A stretch of 17,047 bases of DNA from the NCBI GenBank assembly GCA_030018855.1, contig JASEHG010000020.1:1-17047 (forward strand), in the 5' to 3' direction. Below are positions 1 to 6,689 of this stretch, piece by piece. The notes beneath the pieces are model-generated. The model did not search any database, was not told the DNA's origin, and saw only the letters and a program-made list of their open reading frames with translations. Source of the DNA: Candidatus Brocadiaceae bacterium. GTDB taxonomy: Bacteria; Planctomycetota; Brocadiia; Brocadiales; Bathyanammoxibiaceae. Made by a program: the position numbers and the translations under genes. How positions within the stretch are numbered: the first letter of the stretch is position 1; each line of letters opens with the position of its first letter.

Positions 1-75
1 GGTAAATTGGTCAGGATAAGGATAGAGGAGGTCACCCCGCTCACCCTCTTTGGATGTTTCTCATAGATCGTAAAA

Positions 76-118
76 TGAAGATTGGTCCGCCTGAGGCGGA
101 TTAAATTTAAAATCTTCA
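76..118. repeat. Palindromic repeat copy 1 inside a larger inverted repeat
   Basis: TCCGCCTGAGGCGGA at 86-100 is a palindrome of 7-bp arms around one central base. It is nested in a second inverted repeat, TGAAGATT (76-83) and AATCTTCA (111-118), so the whole stretch can form a long hairpin. It lies just past the stop codon of the - strand gene at 144-503 and could end that transcript, although no strong T-run follows. Related copies are at 294-308 and 1022-1036. Confidence 0.6.
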
Positions 119-143
119 ATTTCCAATTTACAACAGAATTTTT

Positions 144-503
144 CTAGAACAGACCCCCCTTAGAGGTCATCTTTTTAAAGGACTGTATATCTGCCAGTAC
201 GGCGTTCTTCACCGCCTCCCGCTTCTTCCCAACAAACCGCCAGCAGGTGCTGTCTCCGATGTCATTGTGCCAGAACAGGCGTACCTCACCCTGTCCACCT
301 GAGGCGGACGCCAGGATAAGATTATTGCCAAGCTCCTCGTGTCCCTCGGTTATCTTTAAGAGGGCAGCAAAGTCGGCCTCCGTAAGGCATTCAATCTTGC
401 CGCTTACCATGCCCCCTGTCTTTGTCATAGGCACAAGGCCCAGGGTATGTTGTGTAGTTTCATAAGAACTGGGCGTCCTGGCGTCAAGCATGTCTCCGTT
501 CAT
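144..503 (-). CDS. Hypothetical protein, 119 aa
   Basis: I do not recognise this family. The ORF is a credible gene: its ATG (501-503) is preceded on the - strand by AGGAAGGA at about 9 nt spacing, and the gene begins only 15 nt after the stop of the membrane-protein gene at 519-725, so the two probably form an operon. The product looks soluble, with no signal peptide or membrane segment, and has a basic C-terminal third ending in KKMTSKGGLF. Residues of the central ASASGGQ stretch are encoded by an imperfect copy of the palindromic repeat found elsewhere in the left flank (294-308), so a repeat appears to have been absorbed into the reading frame. No function is proposed. Confidence 0.6.
   Translation of the reverse strand: MNGDMLDARTPSSYETTQHTLGLVPMTKTGGMVSGKIECLTEADFAALLKITEGHEELGNNLILASASGGQGEVRLFWHNDIGDSTCWRFVGKKREAVKNAVLADIQSFKKMTSKGGLF
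294..308. repeat. Palindromic repeat copy 2 (one mismatch), within a gene
   Basis: TCCACCTGAGGCGGA differs by one base from the perfect copy at 86-100. It lies inside the 119-residue - strand gene and is translated as part of its ASASGGQ segment. Confidence 0.5.
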
Positions 504-518
504 TAAATATTGTCCTTC

Positions 519-725
519 CTAAAAAGGTATCCTAAAACCCAGGGCCTTTAATGCACACCATCCCTTCAGGCCCTCAAAGAGGACAAAGACCCCGCCGAGT
601 CCCAGTCCCCACTGGAAGACCCTGCCATAAGAATAGGTGTGGGCACCGTAGGCCAGCACCAAAAGCACTAACCCGAATATGATCCTACGCCATTGCTGGG
701 CTGAATCCAGGTTACAGTCAAACAC
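519..725 (-). CDS. YgaP-like (DUF2892-type) small inner-membrane protein
   Basis: A 68-residue membrane protein, read from a GTG at 723-725. The N-terminus FDCNLDSAQQWRRIIFGLVL resembles the family opening of a short polar stretch, then an arginine-containing segment leading into the first helix. Two hydrophobic helices follow (about residues 18-32 and 38-52). The end, GWCALKALGFRIPF, matches the family's closing 'G-x-CxLxxLLG' pattern. The GTG start is chosen because it follows GGAG by 8 nt and gives the usual length; an ATG at 732-734 is the alternative. A start at 770 would run into the tRNA fragment. These proteins occur alone or fused to rhodanese domains, and their role is poorly defined. 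It is probably co-transcribed with the 119-residue gene downstream. Confidence 0.65.
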   Translation of the reverse strand: MFDCNLDSAQQWRRIIFGLVLLVLAYGAHTYSYGRVFQWGLGLGGVFVLFEGLKGWCALKALGFRIPF

Positions 726-745
726 CCCTTGCATCTCCAATATAA

Positions 746-800
746 TGGGCGAGGTGAGATTTGAACTCACATGGGCTATTCACCCAAGGGATTTTAAGTC
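746..800 (-). pseudogene. 3' half of a tRNA-Leu (UAA) gene; possible att site
   Basis: Read on the - strand this holds an anticodon loop with UAA (CTTAAAA), a 3' anticodon strand TCCC, a long class II variable arm (TGGGT/GCCCA), a perfect T arm (GTGAG, loop TTCAAAT, CTCAC), acceptor strand CTCGCCC and discriminator A. A long variable arm, UAA anticodon and A73 identify leucine. The 5' half is missing: sequence above position 800 gives neither GGGCGAG for the acceptor nor a normal D arm, and the 5' anticodon strand pairs poorly. A tRNA copy cut at the anticodon loop is what integrase-mediated insertion leaves at one end of an island. A badly degenerate full tRNA is the alternative. CCA is not encoded. 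Confidence 0.6.
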
Positions 801-1021
801 ACCCGCCAAGACTTTAGCAACTTTCCATTTGGTTTTCAAGTGTTTTAGTTTGTTAGGATTTACAGAGTACAGGGGTATTCTGGTTTTCGGGCCTTTTCAG
901 TCCCCCCCTGGGGTTTTATTCTACAATCCTTCTACAGTGGGAAGACATCGGTATTTCACCCGCTCTCTTCATCACAGTGGAGATTGAACGGGCAGACAGA
1001 AGAGCCAGCACGAACCCCGAG
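801..1021. other. Non-coding stretch, no gene seen
   Basis: About 220 bases between the tRNA fragment and palindromic repeat copy 3. An open frame on the + strand crosses it, but it is simply the antisense of the tRNA extended by chance and has no protein-like features. No complementary 5' tRNA half and no group I intron core could be found here. Confidence 0.5.
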
Positions 1022-1036
1022 TCCGCCTCAGGCGGA
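1022..1036. repeat. Palindromic repeat copy 3
   Basis: TCCGCCTCAGGCGGA is the exact reverse complement of the copy at 86-100. It lies in the gap between the tRNA fragment and the promoter region of the E1 genes. No further copy was found in the remaining 16 kb. Confidence 0.6.
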
Positions 1037-1077
1037 TTACCATGTGTCTGAACAGTTTTTATTGTCGGTAAAAAAGC

Positions 1078-1105
1078 TTGAAATTTTTCCCAAAAAAATT
1101 ATAGT
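1078..1105 (+). promoter_or_regulatory. Candidate sigma70-type promoter for the E1 alpha/beta genes
   Basis: TTGAAA (1078-1083) and TATAGT (1100-1105) each match the -35 and -10 consensus at five of six positions and are 16 nt apart, in an AT-rich stretch. Transcription would begin near 1112, about 50 nt before the ATG at 1162. Seen by eye only. Confidence 0.4.
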
Positions 1106-1161
1106 GAAGGTTTTAATAGAGTTTAAATAGACTTTAAGAGTAACCGGACATCCAGGGGTAC

Positions 1162-2172
1162 ATGGCTGCTAAAAAACTGGTCGCGAAGGAAAAGGAATCG
1201 GTTCTGAAATCCATCCCGGTGGACGTCCTGCGGGACATGTATTACATGCTAGTAAAAATCCGCAGGGAGGGGGAACGGGTCGCAGAACTTTACCCTGAGA
1301 ATGAGATGCGATGTCCCATCCATCTTTCAATAGGTCAGGAGGCCATAGCCGTAGGGGTATGTGCCAACCTTCGTAAGGATGACTACGTCTTCAGTTTTCA
1401 TCGCTGTCACGCCCACTATCTGGCAAAGGGCGGCGACCTGAATCGCCTGATAGCCGAATTGTACGGGAAGAGCACCGGGTGTGCCAGGGGGGTAGGAGGT
1501 TCTATGCACTTGGTAGCACCCGAGGTAGGATTCATGGGCGCCTCGTCCATTTTGGCAGGCGCCATACCAATAGCCATGGGTACTGCGCTGGCAACCGTGA
1601 TGCAGGGTCTGGATCGGGTGTCGGTGGCCTTTTTCGGTGATGCTGGGGTGGAAGAGGGCACCTTTCATGAATCGCTCAACTTTGCCGCACTTAAAAGCCT
1701 GCCAATAATCTTCGTGTGCGAAAATAACCTTTATGCCATATACTCGCACCTGCTGGCACGCCAACCCGCAGACAACATATTTGAACGTGGGGAGAGCCAC
1801 CATGTACCTGGCCTTTGCGTGGATGGAAACGACCTGCTTGCCGTCTATCAGGCGGCGAAGGAGGCCGTAGACCGCTGCCGCCGCGGGCAAGGACCGTTCC
1901 TTATAGAATGCAAGACGTATCGCTGGATGGAGCACGTAGGACCCAATTACAACTACGAGCTGGGGCACCATAGCAAAGAGGAACTGGAGAAATGGATGGC
2001 CAGGTGTCCAGTCGGTATGCACAAAAAACTGCTACTGGAGAACGGGATTCTATCCCAGAAAGACGTGGACAGTATTGCGGAAAAGGTCAACGCAGAAGTA
2101 GAGGAGGCAGTTAAATTTGCAAAAGAAAGCCCGTTCCCTGATGAGGCCGAGTTGCTAGAAGACGTCTACTAA
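1162..2172 (+). CDS. TPP-dependent dehydrogenase E1, alpha subunit
   Basis: Alpha subunit of a two-chain 2-oxo acid dehydrogenase E1 (pyruvate or acetoin dehydrogenase type); 336 residues, normal for the family. Seen: IGQEA near residue 57, HRCHAHYLAKG at 80-90, and the TPP/Mg motif starting GDAGVEEG at 159-166 and ending ENN at 187-189. These enzymes decarboxylate a 2-oxo acid and hold the product as a hydroxyalkyl-TPP. The start follows AGGGG at very short spacing. The beta subunit begins 15 nt downstream. No lipoyl E2 or E3 gene is nearby, so the usual acyl transfer to CoA may not be its job; transfer of the activated C2 unit to another acceptor is an inference. The substrate cannot be read from the sequence. 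Confidence 0.9.
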   Translation: MAAKKLVAKEKESVLKSIPVDVLRDMYYMLVKIRREGERVAELYPENEMRCPIHLSIGQEAIAVGVCANLRKDDYVFSFHRCHAHYLAKGGDLNRLIAELYGKSTGCARGVGGSMHLVAPEVGFMGASSILAGAIPIAMGTALATVMQGLDRVSVAFFGDAGVEEGTFHESLNFAALKSLPIIFVCENNLYAIYSHLLARQPADNIFERGESHHVPGLCVDGNDLLAVYQAAKEAVDRCRRGQGPFLIECKTYRWMEHVGPNYNYELGHHSKEELEKWMARCPVGMHKKLLLENGILSQKDVDSIAEKVNAEVEEAVKFAKESPFPDEAELLEDVY

Positions 2173-2187
2173 CCTTAATCTATCATT

Positions 2188-3297
2188 ATGAGCAAAAAAG
2201 AAAAACCAAAGGAAAGAGAGATAAAATACTGGCAGGCCATTAGTGAGGCGCTGGTCCAGGCTATGGAGAGGGATGCCCGCGTATTCATCATGGGTATTGG
2301 GGTAGACGACCTCAAAGGCATCTTCGGCACCACCCTGGAGGCGCACAAGAGGTTCGGCAAGAAAAGGGTGTTAGATACACCCGTGGCTGAGAATGCCATG
2401 ACGGGGTGTGCAATCGGCGCGGCCCTGGCAGGCATGCGGCCCGTGATGGTCCACGCCCGGAACGACTTTATGTACTACTGCATGGACCAACTCTGCAACC
2501 ATGCTGCCAAATGGCACCACATGTTTGGTGGGTTGATGAGAGTACCAATGACCGTCAGGGCCATTATCGGTCGGGGATGGGGGCAGAGCTGCCAGCACTC
2601 ACAGAGCCTTCAGTCCCTCTTCTCTCATATACCTGGCCTGAAAGTAGTGATGCCCAGTACCCCTTACAGCGTCAAGGGACTTCTTATTGCCAGCATACAG
2701 GACAATTCGCCAGTGATTTTCATAGAGCACCGTCGGCTCTACGACTGTACAGGCCCCGTACCTGAGGAGCCATATACCCTCCCCCTGGGTAAGGGTGCCA
2801 TTACAAGGATAGGGAGTGATGCCACCGTGGTAGCCTTTTCTTATATGGTATGGGAAGCCATACGGGCAGCCACTATACTCAAAGAGGAAGGCATTGAGGT
2901 GGAGGTGGTGGACCCCCGTTCCACGAAGCCTCTTGACGAGGAACTCATACTGGATTCGGTGAAGAAGACAGGCAGGCTGGTCATAGCCGATACTTCATGG
3001 AAGACATGTGGGGTAAGCGCAGAAATAGCCGCCCTGGTCGCAGAGAAGGCCTTTGAGTACCTAACGGCGCCCATCCAGAGAGTTACCTTGCCAGAGGTCT
3101 CCGCCCCTACCTCTGTGACCCTGGAGAAGGCCTTTTATCCCGGCCCCCTGGATATCGTCTCGGCCGTGAAGAGAACCATGGAGAAAGAGACAAAGAGGCT
3201 GGTGCCCGTCCTTGAATCTAACCTTGCAGGAAAGGTGGCTTACGAAAAAGAATTTGCAGGGCTGTTTCACGAAAAGGAATTCCTGGGTCCATTTTAG
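2188..3297 (+). CDS. TPP-dependent dehydrogenase E1, beta subunit
   Basis: Partner of the alpha subunit just upstream, 369 residues against about 325 in typical E1 beta chains, with extra sequence mostly at the C-terminus (after about residue 330). The transketolase-type pyrimidine-binding domain occupies the first half. Glu68 in LDTPVAENAM is the expected residue that activates the TPP aminopyrimidine ring. HSQSLQSLFSHIPGLKVVMP and IEHRRLYD are hallmark E1 beta segments. The transketolase C-terminal domain follows, with VEVVDPRSTKPLD. The ATG lacks an obvious ribosome-binding site, so translation may depend on coupling to the alpha gene. Together the chains should form an alpha2beta2 enzyme in the cytoplasm. 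The C-terminal extension may replace contacts normally made with E2 (inference). Confidence 0.9.
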   Translation: MSKKEKPKEREIKYWQAISEALVQAMERDARVFIMGIGVDDLKGIFGTTLEAHKRFGKKRVLDTPVAENAMTGCAIGAALAGMRPVMVHARNDFMYYCMDQLCNHAAKWHHMFGGLMRVPMTVRAIIGRGWGQSCQHSQSLQSLFSHIPGLKVVMPSTPYSVKGLLIASIQDNSPVIFIEHRRLYDCTGPVPEEPYTLPLGKGAITRIGSDATVVAFSYMVWEAIRAATILKEEGIEVEVVDPRSTKPLDEELILDSVKKTGRLVIADTSWKTCGVSAEIAALVAEKAFEYLTAPIQRVTLPEVSAPTSVTLEKAFYPGPLDIVSAVKRTMEKETKRLVPVLESNLAGKVAYEKEFAGLFHEKEFLGPF

Positions 3298-3303
3298 TTA
3301 AAT

Positions 3304-3727
3304 ATGGACAAAAAGCCTACTGCCTCCACCCAAGATTCCTGGCTAGAAGGATTATAAAAAGCTTTTCGTCGGGAAGCCCGCCTCAGCTTCAGCATGTATC
3401 CCCCGCCTCTTCCTGACTGCCTTACTGGCATCCCTCAGTTACACCACACTGTTTATTGCAACAGGCCTCTTAGTCGCACTAGCCGTAGTTTCCTTCGCCG
3501 TCCCAGTGATACTTGTGATTTGCGTAGGGTATACTGCGGGGGAGGCTTTTCCTCTGCAGTTCTGCCGTCTGGTGATTTTCAATATTTTTCTTACACTACT
3601 ATGTTTCTCTATGTACATATTCTCAGGAGACTTATCGCAAAGGGGATGTACCGCAAGAGCTCTACTACACAAAGATACCTCTAATCCGAATGTAATTTAC
3701 AAGGCGAGCCATTCCACTTTAAGATGA
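3304..3727 (+). pseudogene. Decayed membrane-protein gene
   Basis: An ATG at 3304 opens a protein-like polar stretch (MDKKPTASTQDSWLEGL) that hits TAA at 3355-3357; the same frame then reads KAFRREARLSFSM. One frame over, from just after a TAG at 3344-3346 to TGA at 3725-3727, there are 126 codons without a stop. They encode strongly hydrophobic runs such as RLFLTALLASLSYTTLFIA, LLVALAVVSFAVPVILVICV and LVIFNIFLTLLCFSMYIF. No ATG, GTG or TTG precedes the first helices; the first is a GTG at 3506. The simplest reading is a multi-helix membrane protein broken by a stop and a frameshift. The family is not recognised. A chance open frame is possible. Confidence 0.4.
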
Positions 3728-3938
3728 GAGGTGTTCCTTTTGCAAAATAAAACTGGTGTCCGAACTCATGTCTGAAGGTCAGAAAAAGGATTGGATTTAA
3801 TTAAAGGTGCCTGCTACAATTTTGATTTATGGCAAAGTCAAACCGTGGTTTACTACATTATGTAAAACGGCGTTGTTTTACTAAAAACGGTTTAAATCTT
3901 TCTTGAGGGGGTTACAGTAAGCCGGCTGGTACTTTCCA
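3728..3938. other. Leader region of the first B12 radical SAM gene
   Basis: A 211-base AT-rich gap, the longest clean one inside the cluster. It has no gene and no clear -35/-10 pair. It holds the nested inverted repeats described at 3840-3893, and probably a promoter or leader for the radical-enzyme block. Confidence 0.35.
3840..3893. promoter_or_regulatory. Nested inverted repeats upstream of the radical SAM block
   Basis: Outer arms AAACCGT (3840-3846) and ACGGTTT (3887-3893) enclose inner arms GTAAAAC (3862-3868) and GTTTTAC (3875-3881). All pairings are perfect. TGGTTTAC (3846-3853) could also pair partly with GTAAAAC, allowing an alternative fold. The element ends 45 nt before the ATG at 3939. 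It could be an operator or an RNA leader structure; no known riboswitch is recognised. Confidence 0.35.
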
Positions 3939-5486
3939 ATGAAGCAAAATACAGAACACACAGATGTCCTTTTGATATATCCCAAGACGGGTGTTGATTT
4001 TGGCTCCACAATTGCGCCACCCCACGCTGTCCTGTCAATCGCAGCCCCTTTAGTCAAAGAGGGCTATAAAGTTAAAGTGATTGATATGAGGACGGACGAA
4101 AACTGGCAGGAAACAGTCCTTGAGTCCTTAAAGTCAAACCCGATTTGTGTGGGTATTTCTACCATGATTGGGACACAGATAAGGTTCGCTCTAAAGGCTG
4201 CCAGTCTCATCCGGGAACATAAGAATGGCCAAATCCCCATAGTCTGGGGAGGAGTACACCCTACACTCCTACCCCTTCAAACCCTGGAGAACGAGTTGGT
4301 AGACATCGTGGTCGTGGGTGAAGGGGAACTAACGATACTTGAACTCGTCAAGACCCTCGCAGAAAAGACCCCTCTAAGTGAGGTAAGGGGGATAGCATTT
4401 AAGAATGGCGGTAAGCCGGTTGAGACCCCCCCCCGAGACCTCCTTGATATTGAAACCTTACCTCCGGTCCCCTGGGAACTGGTCAATGTTGAAGATTATA
4501 TCCACAGGGACATGTACGTTAAAGATTCCCAGAGGACTCTTGATATTGGACAGACTAGCAGGGGGTGCCCATTCAAGTGTGGCTTCTGCTGCAGCGCCAC
4601 TATACGTAAGAGAAAGTGGAGGGCGATGTCCGTAGAGAAGTCACTAGACATGATTGCCAGCACTGTAAGAAGATTTAACCTTACCGGGATCTGGCTCCGT
4701 GACGACGAGTTTTATATCAACAGAGGCAGAGCAAGGGCAATCTGCGAAGGTATGCTAAGGGAGAACCTTAACATCAAATGGTACACCTCAGGGACGAGGG
4801 TGGATGTGTTTTGTAAGGCCGACGAAGAGGACGTTGTCCTCCTCAAAAAAGCTGGGGCTGACGTCTTAAAGTTCGGGGCCGAGTCAGGAGACAACAGGGT
4901 CTTAGACCTGATGTCTAAAGACATAACGTACGAACAAACTCTTGAAGCCAATAGAAAGGCGAAGAGGCACGGTATAAAACCGGCATTCGCACTAATGGCA
5001 GGATTCCCCACAGAGACATGGGAGGAAATAGATAGAACCATTGATTTGGCCTTCAAGCTTAAAGAAGAGAACCCCAATGCCCAATTTGAGTCATTAGGCA
5101 CCTTTGTGGCCTTGCCTGGGACACCAATGTATCAATTAGCCATAGAGCACGGCTTGAAACCACCTAAAAGCCTGGAAGAATGGATAGCCTGGAATTTTGA
5201 AGAATACGATTATAAAGGCAGGAAGGCGCCTTGGTTTTCTTATGCAGACAGGATTAAATTAGGAAATTTGAATACATTATGCAATTTATCATTTGCTGTC
5301 CCCAACCTCTTTGACTCTATTTCCAGCCCCTTCATGAGGTACGTATTCAAAACAATTGCGATCCCAATGTCACGCTTCTACCGTTTCCGGTTTAAACACA
5401 AGATGTACACGTTCTCCTGGGACCTTAGATTAATAATGCTTCTAAAAAAGGCACTCATTGACTCAGGGCTTTTGAAGATCAAATAA
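3939..5486 (+). CDS. B12-binding radical SAM protein (1 of 3)
   Basis: A 515-residue enzyme of the class B / BchE-like architecture. Residues about 8-150 form a cobalamin-binding domain, with WGGVHPTLLP and IVVVGEGE typical of the family. The radical SAM barrel covers about 200-410, with the cluster motif C210-x3-C214-x2-C217 in SRGCPFKCGFC. About 100 residues follow in a basic C-terminal tail. Such enzymes make a 5'-deoxyadenosyl radical and many use methylcobalamin to methylate unreactive carbons; others cyclise or rearrange. The substrate is unknown. There is no Shine-Dalgarno before the ATG. A run of nine C residues (4426-4434) lies between the two domains. The SPASM radical SAM gene starts 21 nt downstream. 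Confidence 0.88.
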   Translation: MKQNTEHTDVLLIYPKTGVDFGSTIAPPHAVLSIAAPLVKEGYKVKVIDMRTDENWQETVLESLKSNPICVGISTMIGTQIRFALKAASLIREHKNGQIPIVWGGVHPTLLPLQTLENELVDIVVVGEGELTILELVKTLAEKTPLSEVRGIAFKNGGKPVETPPRDLLDIETLPPVPWELVNVEDYIHRDMYVKDSQRTLDIGQTSRGCPFKCGFCCSATIRKRKWRAMSVEKSLDMIASTVRRFNLTGIWLRDDEFYINRGRARAICEGMLRENLNIKWYTSGTRVDVFCKADEEDVVLLKKAGADVLKFGAESGDNRVLDLMSKDITYEQTLEANRKAKRHGIKPAFALMAGFPTETWEEIDRTIDLAFKLKEENPNAQFESLGTFVALPGTPMYQLAIEHGLKPPKSLEEWIAWNFEEYDYKGRKAPWFSYADRIKLGNLNTLCNLSFAVPNLFDSISSPFMRYVFKTIAIPMSRFYRFRFKHKMYTFSWDLRLIMLLKKALIDSGLLKIK

Positions 5487-5507
5487 ACCTCAAATCCAAC
5501 AAATAAG

Positions 5508-6662
5508 ATGCTGAATAGATTGTCTGGATGGTTTCAAGGTCTTACCACCCCATCCTACGTCATATTCTTTGTGACGGCAAGGTGTAATGCACGCTGCAAG
5601 ATGTGTTTCTATATGGAAAGGATTGAGAATCCCAAAGCTGACCCAGAGCTAACCATAGAGGAATATGAAAAAATAAGTTCTAATATAAAATCCATAAACA
5701 CCTTAGGGATTTCTGGCGGCGAACCGTTCTTAAGAGAAGATTTAAAGGAGATTGTAAAGGTACTTTGCAAAAACTGCTCCCCGCTGGTGGTAGACCTCCC
5801 GACGAATGGATTCTACACGCAGAGGATACTGGAGCAGGTGGAAGATATCCTGAAACACTGCAAGGATACGGTCATTGATATACAGCTTTCCTGCGACGGA
5901 CCCGAGAGGGTTCACGACGAAATACGCGGCCTTAAAGGCTGTTACAGCAGGATGGGGGAGACTTACAAAGGTCTGGTGGCCTTAAAGAAGAGATACAAAA
6001 ATTTACGGGTGAAGGGTTGTGTTGTTTATTCTCATTATAATCAGGACTACATGGGAGAGCTGTTAGATATATTAAAAACCAACTTTGGTCAACTGGACAG
6101 GGTCGTATTTTCTGTGGTGCATGGTACTGCCAATGAGGAAGAGGCGTATTCCTTTAGCTGGGACAGATACTTTGCACTTTGTGACAACGTAAGGAAGACA
6201 GTAGCGGTAAACAGTATTAGAGATTTCCATTCTATATTTACTACTGCCTTGAGAATCGCCAAAAATGAGCTTTTAAAAGAAATATTGAAGACCAAAGATG
6301 TATATAAACTGTGCGGAGCTGGCAGAAAGGTTATAGCTATTAGTGAAATCGGCGAGGTCTTTCCCTGCGAACCACTATGGAGGCCAGTTGGGAATCTGAG
6401 AGATAACGACTATGACCTGCAAAAGATATTAAACTCAGAAGAGATGAAAAAGTTCCAGGAAAACATTGTGAAAAACAAGTGCACATGTCACTGGGGACTG
6501 GTACTCTCAAATGCCCTGATTTACAAACCGAGCTACTACCCAATGATACTTTCTGAGATGCTGAAAATCACTGCTAGAAGTCTGGCCAGAGGGCATACTG
6601 CCGAAAAGCAATGCAAAGAAGCCGATAGCCGTTCTAAGAACACTGTCCTGAAGGGGACTTAA
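5508..6662 (+). CDS. Radical SAM protein with SPASM-like C-terminus
   Basis: A 384-residue radical SAM enzyme. The SAM-cluster motif C26-x3-C30-x2-C33 (CNARCKMC) lies near the N-terminus and the SAM-binding GGEP at 70-73. The C-terminal part has cysteines C269 (KLCGAGRK), C287 (GEVFPCEP) and the pair C325/C327 (KCTCHW), with GNL between, giving a SPASM/twitch-type domain that should carry at least one auxiliary 4Fe-4S cluster. This class modifies peptides but also sugars and small molecules. No ribosome-binding site is visible before the ATG. It sits between a B12 radical SAM gene and the DUF362-ferredoxin gene, and is probably in one transcript with both. Confidence 0.85.
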   Translation: MLNRLSGWFQGLTTPSYVIFFVTARCNARCKMCFYMERIENPKADPELTIEEYEKISSNIKSINTLGISGGEPFLREDLKEIVKVLCKNCSPLVVDLPTNGFYTQRILEQVEDILKHCKDTVIDIQLSCDGPERVHDEIRGLKGCYSRMGETYKGLVALKKRYKNLRVKGCVVYSHYNQDYMGELLDILKTNFGQLDRVVFSVVHGTANEEEAYSFSWDRYFALCDNVRKTVAVNSIRDFHSIFTTALRIAKNELLKEILKTKDVYKLCGAGRKVIAISEIGEVFPCEPLWRPVGNLRDNDYDLQKILNSEEMKKFQENIVKNKCTCHWGLVLSNALIYKPSYYPMILSEMLKITARSLARGHTAEKQCKEADSRSKNTVLKGT

Positions 6663-6689
6663 CTCGTCTGAAATTTACGGGAGAACAAA

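Noticed and set aside
746..966. tRNA-Leu(UAA) gene interrupted by a group I intron
   Set aside because: The anticodon loop is contiguous (CTTAAAA), the upstream stretch is too short for an intron core, and no convincing 5' exon pairs with the acceptor strand. GAGCGGG near 966 pairs at only six of seven positions and lacks a D arm.
679..987. + strand open frame of 102 codons
   Set aside because: It is the antisense of the tRNA-Leu fragment extended by chance; the peptide has no protein-like character.
86..1036. CRISPR-like array from the repeated palindrome
   Set aside because: Only three copies, irregular spacing, mixed orientation and one inside a gene; no cas genes.
1327..2022. - strand open frame of 231 codons within the E1 alpha gene
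   Set aside because: Shadow frame of a well-recognised gene; no family features.
3439..3672. - strand open frame opposite the decayed membrane gene
   Set aside because: No recognisable features; the + strand hydrophobic frame explains the region better.
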